Source: a virus
Direction: 5' to 3' (one strand)
Virus record (IMG/VR): IMGVR_UViG_3300023257_000658
Location: 1-20,082 of that record
Length of the DNA stretch: 20,082 bases
Shown here: one piece after another, positions 5,434-11,655 of the stretch
Position numbering within the stretch: position 1 is the first letter of the stretch
How the letters are laid out: each line of letters begins with the position of its first letter
Position numbers and translations under genes: made by a program
Notes under the pieces: generated by a model
Database searches by the model: none
Seen by the model: only the letters and a program-made list of their open reading frames with translations
What the model was told of the DNA's origin: nothing

Positions 5434-5772
5434 ATGCCACTTACAAAACATAGATACTATCAATTATTACATAAAACAGATGAGATTTTAGGTGAAAAGA
5501 ATTACAAAAATTATCCTTTCAGCCTAAAGATAGACTTAATGAAATCTATTTCAAACGAGAAATCTAAACGTTTTGTAGACTATAAGAAAAAGAAAGCAAA
5601 GTATGAAAATCTACAAAAAATATACAAACTAAACGTTGAGTGCAGAGCTTGTTTAAAAAAAGCTGAGGTTACTCACCACCTTGTGCAATTACAACACGGC
5701 GGAACAAACTATTTTATGAATCGTGTTCCACTATGTCGCAATTGTCATAAAAAAATACATTTATGGCTCTAA
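5434..5772 (+). CDS. HNH endonuclease
   Basis: 112 residues, probably a DNA-cutting HNH nuclease of homing or packaging type. The C-terminal domain shows Cys 70 and 73 (ECRAC), His 81-82 (THHLVQL), an Asn in GGTNYFMN, then CRNCHKKIH with Cys 101, 104 and His 105, 109. This is the H-H...N...H core with two zinc CxxC pairs. The N-terminal 60 residues are basic and helical. It is expressed from the promoter at 5245, through the switch-like RNA. It lies far from the terminase genes, so a homing role is more likely than the cos-cleavage cofactor role known for some HNH proteins. Confidence 0.85.
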   Translation: MPLTKHRYYQLLHKTDEILGEKNYKNYPFSLKIDLMKSISNEKSKRFVDYKKKKAKYENLQKIYKLNVECRACLKKAEVTHHLVQLQHGGTNYFMNRVPLCRNCHKKIHLWL

Positions 5773-6007
5773 GTCTTTAACCCCGCTGGTTACTATTACC
5801 GCTTATAGAAAGACTCTAAAAAATTTATAACAAAATAGTCCTTGGGCTGTAGTCGGCTCTAAATAGACTACCTTACACTAATAAACAAACCACTTTGACC
5901 CTTACGAGATTAAGGGGTGGGACACACACTAGACACAACTAATACTAACCTATTAGGTATGCTACAAGGGGATGGGGGTATAGTTAAACAATTGTTAAAC
6001 ATAAGTT
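5773..6007 (+). other. non-coding hairpin- and palindrome-rich region
   Basis: No convincing reading frame on either strand. In order it holds AGTCTTT (5772-5778) with AAAGACT (5809-5815); GTAGTC/GACTAC with an 11-base loop near 5850-5872; CCCTTA/TAAGGG near 5899-5916; an 11 bp palindrome ACCTATTAGGT (5948-5958); and a direct repeat GTTAAACA-att-GTTAAAC (5983-6000) centred on AACAATTGTT. The last two lie just before the ribbon-helix-helix gene and may be its operator. A replication origin is another possibility. I found no consensus promoter here. Confidence 0.45.
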
Positions 6008-6163
6008 ATGAGCAAAAAGAAACAGTCCTACAAGGTAAGGGGTTTTAGAATGGACGAGAAGACCTACCAATACCTTGTTAAGTGCAAAGAGAGGGATAAG
6101 AGTTGGAATCTATTTTTTGGGGAGGTGATAGAACTAATTAAAACTTATAAAAATAATAACTAA
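6008..6163 (+). CDS. ribbon-helix-helix DNA-binding protein (probable)
   Basis: 51 residues, ATG 6008 to TAA 6161-6163. Layout fits the Arc/MetJ-type fold: a beta strand SYKVRGFRM (6-15), helix DEKTYQYLVKCKERDK (16-31), a turn at Ser 32, and helix WNLFFGEVIELIKTY (33-47). These are usually dimeric repressors that insert the strand into the major groove. Palindromes at 5948-5958 and 5987-5996 directly upstream would suit autoregulation. It is the only recognisable transcription regulator in the window. Fold assigned by pattern only. Confidence 0.55.
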   Translation: MSKKKQSYKVRGFRMDEKTYQYLVKCKERDKSWNLFFGEVIELIKTYKNNN

Positions 6164-6167
6164 AACT

Positions 6168-6359
6168 ATGTTAAAAGAAAATGAAAGAGTAACACTATAC
6201 TTACGCTGTGATATATCTGGGCTTAGTCTAGTATGTGTGAATGATGTAATAGCCTACTTATACGAGAATAACCTACCAAAACTTGCATTAGATTTTAACA
6301 AGAGAACAAAGGAAGCGATTATAGAACTAAAAAAAGAAGAGGAAAAAGTAGAGAACTAA
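6168..6359 (+). CDS. hypothetical 63-residue protein
   Basis: Four bases after the regulator gene, so probably cotranscribed. Begins MLKENERVTLYLRCDISGLS, with a beta-like start and a helical, Lys/Glu-rich end (KEAIIELKKEEEKVEN). No known motif. Confidence 0.55.
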   Translation: MLKENERVTLYLRCDISGLSLVCVNDVIAYLYENNLPKLALDFNKRTKEAIIELKKEEEKVEN

Positions 6360-6386
6360 ATCATTTAATAAACTAATATAAAATAT

Positions 6387-6710
6387 ATGAATTTTAAAAA
6401 AGCAGTAGAAACAATTAACAAAAATAACTGTAGGATATCAGAGATGGAAGATTGGCTAGGAGAATTTATTGAAGGTTTAGCAGGTAATTTTGAAGCAGTG
6501 TTTCTTGTTACTTGGTATCAAGAGAGAGCATTAGGAAAAGCATTAGGATTAATGCAAAGAGAAGATGATGAATCCCCAGCTGAATTAGCTATGATTAAAT
6601 TTTATGATGATACATACAAGGAAGGTGATGTACAGCACAAAGAATACCTACAAAGAGAATTTAAATCTGTTAAGAAAATAAACTTTTTCTTTGAACAATT
6701 TGATATATAA
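6387..6710 (+). CDS. hypothetical 107-residue protein
   Basis: Begins MNFKKAVETINKNNCRISEM; mostly helical, with aromatic clusters FLVTWYQERALGKALG and NFFFEQFDI. Acidic overall. It sits directly before the DnaD/loader-like gene in the same operon, so a replication link is possible. Not recognised. Confidence 0.5.
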   Translation: MNFKKAVETINKNNCRISEMEDWLGEFIEGLAGNFEAVFLVTWYQERALGKALGLMQREDDESPAELAMIKFYDDTYKEGDVQHKEYLQREFKSVKKINFFFEQFDI

Positions 6711-6727
6711 TTAATTAATAAAATAAT

Positions 6728-7195
6728 ATGGGAGTAGAAAAAAAAGCACAATCTATTATAGACCACTTCTTTGATATAGGTGCAAGAGTTGGTAAAAAAG
6801 ATTTTGATTATATATACAGTGTGCTAGTAGAAGAGTATTCACAAGGTTTTGCAGATGGAGAACGAAGAACAAAACCTAAACCTAAAACAACTAAACTTAT
6901 AACCACAGACCCAATAGATAGAGAATTATCCCTCTTATTGGTTAAAGAGATAGAAATACAACTACCTACCTTTAAAACCCCAAATATGGACGTATGGGCT
7001 ACTCATATAAACAAGATGAGAATACTAGACAACAGAACACCACAACAAATAGAATTTATTATTAAGTGGTGTCAAAACGATAGTTTCTGGCAAGGTAATA
7101 TATTAAGTACAAAGAAACTAAGAGAGAAGTTTGATACACTTACCGCCCAAGCCAAACGTAACCAAGTTAATGTAGTTGATATAAGCGATTTATAA
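6728..7195 (+). CDS. DnaD/helicase-loader-like replication protein
   Basis: 155 residues. The C-terminal half (about 65-145) has the pattern NMDVWATHINKMRILDNRTP, then EFIIKWCQNDSFWQ and NILSTKKLREKFDTL. This W...I..M...D.R....I...I.W...D.FW..NI.S...LR.KF.L layout occurs at the C-terminus of many phage replication initiator and DnaD-like proteins that load the helicase. The N-terminal 60 residues are helical and lack the winged helix such proteins usually carry, so this may be a stand-alone loader module. A Lys/Pro linker (RRTKPKPKTTK) joins the two parts. No helicase is in the window. Confidence 0.65.
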   Translation: MGVEKKAQSIIDHFFDIGARVGKKDFDYIYSVLVEEYSQGFADGERRTKPKPKTTKLITTDPIDRELSLLLVKEIEIQLPTFKTPNMDVWATHINKMRILDNRTPQQIEFIIKWCQNDSFWQGNILSTKKLREKFDTLTAQAKRNQVNVVDISDL

Positions 7196-7196
7196 T

Positions 7197-7436
7197 ATGA
7201 AAAGAAATTACAGTGAAGAACGTTTAAATAATTTGTTTAATTTATTATCTGATAAAAATGCAATGGCAGTATCACGTCCATTAATAGTTGAAAAGTCAAA
7301 ACTATTACAAGAAGACAATCACATAGTAGATGCAATGATGTATGGTTTTATGGCTATGAAAGAACGTAGAAAGAAATTAAAATGGTATCAGAAAATATGG
7401 AAATGGGTAATTAATTTAATTAACACATATAAGTGA
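7197..7436 (+). CDS. hypothetical basic protein with amphipathic C-terminus
   Basis: 79 residues, joined to the previous gene as TAATATG. The C-terminal part KKLKWYQKIWKWVINLINTY is basic and aromatic and could be an amphipathic membrane-interface helix. A similar KWYQKI block occurs in the 33-residue gene at 8465, which also looks membrane-bound. The N-terminus is helical (NYSEERLNNLFNLLSDKN). Ends in TGA. Confidence 0.55.
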   Translation: MKRNYSEERLNNLFNLLSDKNAMAVSRPLIVEKSKLLQEDNHIVDAMMYGFMAMKERRKKLKWYQKIWKWVINLINTYK

Positions 7437-7444
7437 TATATATT

Positions 7445-7873
7445 ATGAATAATAAACCTTCAATAGAAGTAGTAGAAACAAACTTCATTATATTCCACGA
7501 TAAGACAGTAAAAGAAGTCTCTAAAAAACAAGGGGAGTTCATAATGTTAGATAGTCTTAACAGTAAAAACCCAGGCACTGTTATTAATGGTTCTTTCTTC
7601 AAGTATTCTGCAATATCTAAAGTATTATCTGCTAAAGATTATCACGACCAATACCCTGATAAAAGCCCCTCTACTACTCCTAATGTATTTGAAGAGTACT
7701 ATGGAGGTAATAGGGATTATAAGACGATAGAGAGCCACACAGACAGTAATAAGGCAAAGTCAGAACAGATGCTTAAAGGATTAAAGAATTATATAGACCA
7801 TAATAAACCTTGTCCGAATGCTAAAAGAATATTTGATGAGAAGTTAAAGAGATTTAATAATAAATATAAATAA
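7445..7873 (+). CDS. hypothetical 142-residue protein
   Basis: Start chosen at the ATG 7445 (MNNKPSIEVVETNFIIFHDK) rather than an upstream GTG at 7433 that overlaps the preceding stop. The N-terminal third is beta-rich; the rest has a flexible Ser/Thr/Pro segment (DKSPSTTPNVFEEYYGG) and a basic helical C-terminus. No motif I can name. Confidence 0.55.
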   Translation: MNNKPSIEVVETNFIIFHDKTVKEVSKKQGEFIMLDSLNSKNPGTVINGSFFKYSAISKVLSAKDYHDQYPDKSPSTTPNVFEEYYGGNRDYKTIESHTDSNKAKSEQMLKGLKNYIDHNKPCPNAKRIFDEKLKRFNNKYK

Positions 7874-7874
7874 T

Positions 7875-8015
7875 ATGAAAGAAGAAGAGATAATAACTTG
7901 TGAACACAAGAATTACATAAGATTAGAAGAATTTGAGAAAGATTGTTTTACCTGTAAATGTTTAGATTGCGAAGAAAAGTTTGTAAAAATATTTAACCCT
8001 AAACATAATAACTAA
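7875..8015 (+). CDS. small zinc-ribbon-like protein
   Basis: 46 residues starting at a TAATATG junction. Cys/His content is high for its size: TCEHKN near the start, then CFTCKCLDCEEKF. This would give a compact zinc site (C-x-H...C-x-x-C-x-C-x-x-C). Small phage zinc ribbons often bind nucleic acid or host polymerase, but no partner can be named. Confidence 0.55.
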   Translation: MKEEEIITCEHKNYIRLEEFEKDCFTCKCLDCEEKFVKIFNPKHNN

Positions 8016-8044
8016 CTTAAATCATTATAGTAAATAATAACAAA

Positions 8045-8446
8045 ATGAAAAATACAATTACGAGAACAAAATTAGAAACATTTATAGAACAAAGAGTAGT
8101 TATAGATAATAAAATCAAGCAACTTGAAAGACAAAAATCACAAAGAGGTCTTTTTAAAGATGCAAAAAAAGTTGTAGGTACTTATTGGAGATTTAGGAAT
8201 AAATATTTTAACGGAACTGATTATTGGTATATCTATGCAGAAGTTAAAGGTGTTAGATTAGTAGGTTCATCTGTTTATATAGTATTAGACACATACGAGT
8301 TAAATAAAGATAATGAAATAAAAATATCTTTAAATTATAAACACTTAGAGAGCACCAGACCAATGCATTGTTGGGATAGTATTTTAGAGGAAGTGTTTGA
8401 AAAAAACAAACAAGGAATAATCAATCAAACTAATTTAACAAATTAA
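8045..8446 (+). CDS. hypothetical 133-residue protein
   Basis: Begins MKNTITRTKLETFIEQRVVI with a coiled-coil-like first 45 residues (KIKQLERQKSQ), then a beta-rich domain of about 75 residues (VVGTYWRFRNKYF, YWYIYAEVKGVRL, SSVYIVLDTYEL). The second half is reminiscent of small beta-barrel or SH3-like modules, but no named family fits. Confidence 0.5.
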   Translation: MKNTITRTKLETFIEQRVVIDNKIKQLERQKSQRGLFKDAKKVVGTYWRFRNKYFNGTDYWYIYAEVKGVRLVGSSVYIVLDTYELNKDNEIKISLNYKHLESTRPMHCWDSILEEVFEKNKQGIINQTNLTN

Positions 8447-8464
8447 TAATTAAATAAAAAAGAT

Positions 8465-8566
8465 ATGAAAGTAAAAATAAAATGGTATCAAAAAATAATA
8501 ACATCGTTCTTTTTCCCAGTTGCAATTATGTATATGGTATTTAAATATTTACACAAAACATTATGA
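8465..8566 (+). CDS. 33-residue membrane peptide
   Basis: MKVKIKWYQKIITSFFFPVA followed by IMYMVFKYLHKTL: a positively charged start and a hydrophobic segment of about 18 residues, consistent with one membrane helix. Its TGA overlaps the next ATG (ATGA), so it is translationally coupled to the following gene. A role in lysis or exclusion is possible, but there is no positive evidence. Confidence 0.5.
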   Translation: MKVKIKWYQKIITSFFFPVAIMYMVFKYLHKTL

Positions 8567-8748
8567 AAATTTTTAAAGTAAGCTACGAACTAACCTATCC
8601 TGAATGTGATAATGACCTAAGGATAGCTTATGTAATGGCTAAAGATTTTAACGATGCAGAAAGAAAAGTAGAAAGAGAAGAAGACAGAGAATTTGAAAGT
8701 GCTTCTATTTATAAAATTGAAAAGATAAATGCAAAGATAATAGTATAA
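8563..8748 (+). CDS. hypothetical 61-residue protein
   Basis: MKIFKVSYELTYPECDNDLR, then AYVMAKDFNDAERKVEREED. Alternation of strand and helix (beta-alpha-beta-beta) resembles small ferredoxin-like folds common in phage hypothetical proteins. Overlaps the previous stop as ATGA. Function unknown. Confidence 0.5.
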   Translation: MKIFKVSYELTYPECDNDLRIAYVMAKDFNDAERKVEREEDREFESASIYKIEKINAKIIV

Positions 8749-8749
8749 T

Positions 8750-8782
8750 ATGAAAAATAATATTAAAGATTACTTATTATGA
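8750..8782 (+). CDS. possible 10-residue coupling peptide
   Basis: A TAATATG junction opens MKNNIKDYLL, whose TGA overlaps the ATG of the methyltransferase (ATGA at 8779-8782). Such a short frame may serve only to deliver ribosomes to the methyltransferase start. It could also be chance. Confidence 0.25.
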   Translation: MKNNIKDYLL

Positions 8783-9568
8783 AAAGTTTTAACGAAACAT
8801 CGGCGGGTTGCAGGCTAATCAATGGAGAGTGTTTAGAAGAAATGGATAAACTCATTTCAGAAGGCATTCTTGTTGATGCGGTCATTTGCGACCCGCCTTA
8901 TTGACGGCACGACAAATTGTGCTTGGGATTCGGTTATACCTTTTGATGCTATGTGGGAACGATTAAATAAACTTATAAAACCAAACGGTGCAATAGTACT
9001 CTTTGGAAGTGAACCTTTTAGTAGTGCTTTAAGAATGAGTAATATAAAGAACTATAAGTATGATTGGGTTTGGAATAAATTATCGGGGATGGGGTTTCTA
9101 GATGCTAAATTTAGACCATTAAAATCACACGAAAATGTATCAATATTCGGCAGTGGTGTTAGTGGAGTATCTAACGGCTCTAAAGTGCCAATGAAATATA
9201 ATCCACAAGGAGTTACCATTGAAAATATTATCAAGAAAAATAAAGTTAAATATGCGGGGTTACATTCTAATCCATCAAAGAATGAATATAAAACAACTGG
9301 TAAAAATTATCCAAAATCAATAATAAAATTTAGTAAGGAAAATGGACTACACCCAACACAAAAACCAGTAGCTCTAATGGAATATCTAATAAAAACATAC
9401 ACCAATGAAAATGAATTAGTTTTAGACTTTACTTGTGGTAGTGGTAGTACCTGTATAGCTTGTCAAAATCTTAAAAGGAACTTTATAGGGATTGAAAAAG
9501 ATGAAAAGTATTGTGAGATTGCTAAAAAAAGATTGGCAGAAAACAAGACTCAACAAACTTTAGTCTAA
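8779..9568 (+). pseudogene. beta-class N4/N6 DNA methyltransferase, frame-broken after DPPY
   Basis: Methyltransferase of the N6_N4_Mtase family that would methylate adenine or cytosine in DNA using S-adenosylmethionine. Frame one (8779-8904) gives MKSFNETSAG...VICDPPY then TGA; the catalytic motif IV DPPY is its last four residues. The rest continues in the +1 frame from 8903: GTTNCAWDSVIPFD, then FGSEPFSSAL, HPTQKPVALMEYLI and the SAM-binding DFTCGSGSTCIA near the C-terminus. Motif IV before motif I is the beta-class order. Relatives read DPPYGTT, so four bases (TGAC) look extra, or one base if shifting occurs. A +1 shift at TAT-TGA-C would give one 262-residue protein. The first 130 bases use more G/C-rich codons than the neighbours, suggesting recent transfer. 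Confidence 0.75.
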
Positions 9569-9617
9569 CCCTATATAAATAAACTAAAAGGTATTTAAGC
9601 CTTATAAAATAAAATAT

Positions 9618-9926
9618 ATGCCAAACATAGAACTTAACAATACTGTTGATAATAAGTGGGAAGAAGAATTTGATAAGCAGTTTATGGAATATTCTTTTGA
9701 AAATGAAAATACACTAATAGACAATGATACTGATGGAAATGATATTAAACAATTCATACACAAAGTTATCAAACAAAGGGAAGATGAACTAAAGAAGGAA
9801 TTTAAGGGAATGATACCAGAGAAGAAGAAATTATATGAAGCAAAGAATTTAACTGATGTAGCTTTTAATTGTGAAATAGAGGGTTTTAACGAGTGTAGAG
9901 AACATATTTTAAATAAACTAATTTAA
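9618..9926 (+). CDS. hypothetical acidic 102-residue protein
   Basis: Begins MPNIELNNTVDNKWEEEFDK and contains a helical segment DIKQFIHKVIKQREDELKKE. The WEEEF...IKQFI...REDELKK pattern is common in phage early hypothetical proteins. Preceded by a 49-base gap with a weak AAGG/CCTT hairpin. Function unknown. Confidence 0.55.
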   Translation: MPNIELNNTVDNKWEEEFDKQFMEYSFENENTLIDNDTDGNDIKQFIHKVIKQREDELKKEFKGMIPEKKKLYEAKNLTDVAFNCEIEGFNECREHILNKLI

Positions 9927-9930
9927 CTAT

Positions 9931-10245
9931 ATGAAAAAACTACTAATAATACCCATCATCTTACTTTTAGCTGGGTGTACTCAAGTAAAATTAACTGAAA
10001 CAACAGATAAATACAATGTAACAGATGAATTACTAAATGAAGCAATAAATGAAATAAAAAAAGAGCCTGTAGTTTTATCTAAACCAAAAGAACCAATGTA
10101 TTATGGTTATGAGAATGAAAAAGGAGTTATTGTTGCTTACGCAAATCATTTTGGAGAATTTTTTTACCTTGATGAAAATGGTGAATATATAAAAGTTATA
10201 GATGTAGAAACAAGAGATAAATATTTATATAATATAAATAAATAA
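9931..10245 (+). CDS. phage-encoded lipoprotein
   Basis: 104 residues. Residues 1-16 form a lipoprotein signal: MKK, a hydrophobic core LLIIPIILLL, and the lipobox LAGC, with Cys 16 as the lipidated residue followed by TQ. The mature part is small, with a beta-rich section (MYYGYENEKGVIVAYANHFG, then EFFYLDENGEYIKV). Phage lipoproteins commonly block superinfection or help lysis by acting on the outer face of the cell membrane. Which one applies is not visible. Four bases separate it from the previous gene. Confidence 0.75.
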   Translation: MKKLLIIPIILLLAGCTQVKLTETTDKYNVTDELLNEAINEIKKEPVVLSKPKEPMYYGYENEKGVIVAYANHFGEFFYLDENGEYIKVIDVETRDKYLYNINK

Positions 10246-10246
10246 T

Positions 10247-10588
10247 ATGAATAAAGAACTTAACAATATAAAACAAAGGAGATTAAAAGACAAAGTTTTG
10301 TTTATACTAGATAAATACCCCCCAACTAGAAATTGTGATGCACAACTAACTTTTCAAATAATACAAGAGTATATGCCTGATGAAATGTTTGAAGACAATG
10401 GTAAATGGTTTATATCAACATTAGCTCTTAAGAAGATTAGAGAAGATAATGTAAAGCGTGTGCGTTGTATTATACAAAATAAAGAGAAAAGATTTTTACC
10501 AACAGAAGAAGCTGTCAGAAAGAAAAGAAGTATAAACGAAGAAACTTGGTTACAATATATAAGAGAAGAGAACTTAACTACTTGCTAA
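10247..10588 (+). CDS. conserved phage hypothetical protein
   Basis: 113 residues. The pattern ALKKIREDNVKRVRCIIQNK, then FLPTEEAVRKKR and NEETWLQYI matches a widespread phage protein with an I-R-R-x-R-x-x-I-Q-N...L-P-T...V...R...E-x-W core, often found in replication or recombination regions. The N-terminal part looks like a winged-helix unit (FILDKYPPTRNCDAQLTFQI), so DNA binding is plausible. Joined to the lipoprotein gene as TAATATG. Confidence 0.55.
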   Translation: MNKELNNIKQRRLKDKVLFILDKYPPTRNCDAQLTFQIIQEYMPDEMFEDNGKWFISTLALKKIREDNVKRVRCIIQNKEKRFLPTEEAVRKKRSINEETWLQYIREENLTTC

Positions 10589-10611
10589 TTAATAATATAT
10601 AATGCTTATAT

Positions 10612-10806
10612 ATGTTACATAAAAAATCACTATACCAAAAGAATAGAGAGAAGTATTGGGAAGCTGTAAACAAAGAACAGGAGAGATGGGATAAATACTT
10701 ATGGAGGGAAATGGACTTACAATCTTATATGGCTATGGTAATGTGTAGACCTGAAGTAGTAAAACTATCAACAGCCTATGAATTAACTTTACCTAAGGGG
10801 TGTTGA
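10612..10806 (+). CDS. hypothetical 64-residue protein
   Basis: MLHKKSLYQKNREKYWEAVN and onward, basic and aromatic, helical, ending in GC and TGA. Last gene before the non-coding RNA region, so it probably ends the early/middle operon. No family recognised. Confidence 0.5.
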   Translation: MLHKKSLYQKNREKYWEAVNKEQERWDKYLWREMDLQSYMAMVMCRPEVVKLSTAYELTLPKGC

Positions 10807-10850
10807 TAACTTTTAAAGGTAACACATTATAGTGCTAAGGTTAGTAATAA

Positions 10851-10879
10851 TTGATTTATTTGATATACTATTGTATACT
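10851..10879 (+). promoter_or_regulatory. sigma-70-type promoter of the second candidate small RNA
   Basis: TTGATT (10851-10856), 17 bp, TATACT (10874-10879). Expected start near 10886. The 44 bases between the preceding stop and this site show nothing else. Confidence 0.65.
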
Positions 10880-10885
10880 AATACC

Positions 10886-11049
10886 AGTGCAGAGAGTACT
10901 ATAAGTACCCGATTGCATATTGTGAACGATAGAGTGGTCAAGACTACTCTACTCGTATAACAATTTTAAAATAAATAATTGTATGAATTGCTTGAATGTA
11001 CAATTAATAAAGGAGAATATATAAGGCTGTCTTTTTGACGGTTTTTTTT
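10886..11049 (+). ncRNA. candidate small RNA with own promoter and terminator
   Basis: About 164 bases without a reading frame. Predicted stems in order: GTACT-ata-AGTAC (10896-10908); a long hairpin at 10919-10964 made of ATTGT/ACAAT, ACGA/TCGT and the 8 bp AGAGTGGT/ACTACTCT around a CAAG loop; AATTGTA (10977-10983) with TACAATT (10999-11005); and the terminator. An AAAGGAG stretch follows the third stem but no ATG follows it, so it could be a mimic or a target site instead of a start signal. The size, isolated promoter and terminator favour a discrete transcript. Confidence 0.65.
11027..11049 (+). terminator. intrinsic terminator
   Basis: CTGTC, a TTTTT loop, GACGG (one G-U pair), immediately followed by eight T at 11042-11049. 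It would end both the early operon and the candidate small RNA before the next gene at 11091. Confidence 0.6.
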
Positions 11050-11061
11050 GTACTTTAACAA

Positions 11062-11385
11062 GTCGTGTCAAAGTTAAACAATAAACCCATATGGTTAAAA
11101 TAACTTTACCGAATCCAAACGATTATCAAAATGGAGATATAGAACATTTTTTACGTCAATTAGAACTGTGTGTTCATCACGCAAGAAAATCCTATCAAGA
11201 ATTTGAAAAAGATGAAACGAGTGGAGAAAACATATACGTAACATTTAGATTCCCTGAATTAGATTTATTTAACAGAGAAACAGATAAAGAAGGGAATATA
11301 TCAATCCACATAGATGAAGCACTAGATAAGATACAAAACATAGAGATTGAAATTAGTAGCCTTTAATAATTCATTTTGACACGAC
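11062..11385. repeat. 11 bp inverted repeat flanking the 91-residue gene
   Basis: GTCGTGTCAAA (11062-11072) and its exact complement TTTGACACGAC (11375-11385) frame the gene at 11091-11366. Both arms contain TTGACA, pointing outward from the gene. The right arm faces a perfect TATAAT at 11395-11400 but at 13 bp spacing, too short for a normal promoter. It may be an operator pair or the mark of a small inserted cassette. No target-site duplication was noticed. Confidence 0.45.
11091..11366 (+). CDS. hypothetical acidic 91-residue protein
   Basis: MVKITLPNPNDYQNGDIEHF and onward; mixed helix (FLRQLELCVHHARKSYQEF) and strand (NIYVTFRFPELDLF, GNISIHIDEAL). Acidic. It lies alone between a terminator and a pseudoknot candidate, within an 11 bp inverted repeat, so it is probably expressed separately. 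Not recognised. Confidence 0.5.
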   Translation: MVKITLPNPNDYQNGDIEHFLRQLELCVHHARKSYQEFEKDETSGENIYVTFRFPELDLFNRETDKEGNISIHIDEALDKIQNIEIEISSL

Positions 11386-11394
11386 CTTTTAGAT

Positions 11395-11443
11395 TATAAT
11401 AAACAATATGACAATAGAAAATACAACAAATGGTATTGAATAG
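11395..11443 (+). promoter_or_regulatory. TATAAT box and possible leaderless 11-residue peptide
   Basis: A perfect TATAAT at 11395-11400 is followed 7 bases later by ATG at 11408, which opens MTIENTTNGIE and stops at TAG 11441-11443. If this is a promoter the mRNA would begin at or next to the ATG. The -35 region is weak (TTGACA at 11376-11381 is only 13 bp away). The short frame sits ahead of the pseudoknot candidate like a regulatory leader peptide. Confidence 0.3.
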
Positions 11444-11454
11444 ACAAATGATAA

Positions 11455-11655
11455 GTTGGTAAATTAACGCTGTCAGAAGAACATTCTTCGACTAAGATAG
11501 CGGAAGTGGGAAACTACCAACACCCCTGTGAAACTAATAAAGTCTAAAAGACTTTAGATATTTTCCCACTTATTAAGTGTTTAAATACTACTGACTTAAC
11601 CTAAAGGATAGAGTTAAAAGTGCTACGGCTACTTTAAACCTTGATGGTTGAGTTA
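11455..11655 (+). ncRNA. pseudoknot-forming structured RNA
   Basis: No gene fills 11444-11662. GTTGGT (11455-11460) pairs with ACCAAC (11516-11521) around CGCTGTC/GATAGCG (11468-11474, 11496-11502), capped by GAAGA/TCTTC. The 10 bases AAGTGGGAAA (11504-11513), inside that loop, are perfectly complementary to TTTCCCACTT (11562-11571) outside it, making a pseudoknot, with TAAAGTCT/AGACTTTA (11538-11556) between. CACTT/AAGTG (11567-11579) competes with the pseudoknot strand, and weaker hairpins follow to 11655. The P3/P7/P8 order recalls group I introns and AGATAT precedes the second strand, but other group I core elements are not recognisable. It may regulate the acyltransferase start at 11663. 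Confidence 0.55.

Noticed and set aside
5895-5923. Promoter with TTGACC at 5895-5900
   Set aside because: The place for the -10 box reads TGGGAC and no nearby alternative fits.
8899-8905. Recoding of UGA as Gly or Trp (as in some CPR or Mollicutes) to explain DPPY-TGA
   Set aside because: The long genes (terL, portal, capsid, ERF) contain no in-frame TGA and several genes end with TGA before a coupled start; reading TGA through would still leave the methyltransferase out of frame.
11376-11400. Standard promoter made of TTGACA and TATAAT
   Set aside because: The spacing is 13 bp, outside the usual 16-18; recorded only as a weak leaderless possibility.
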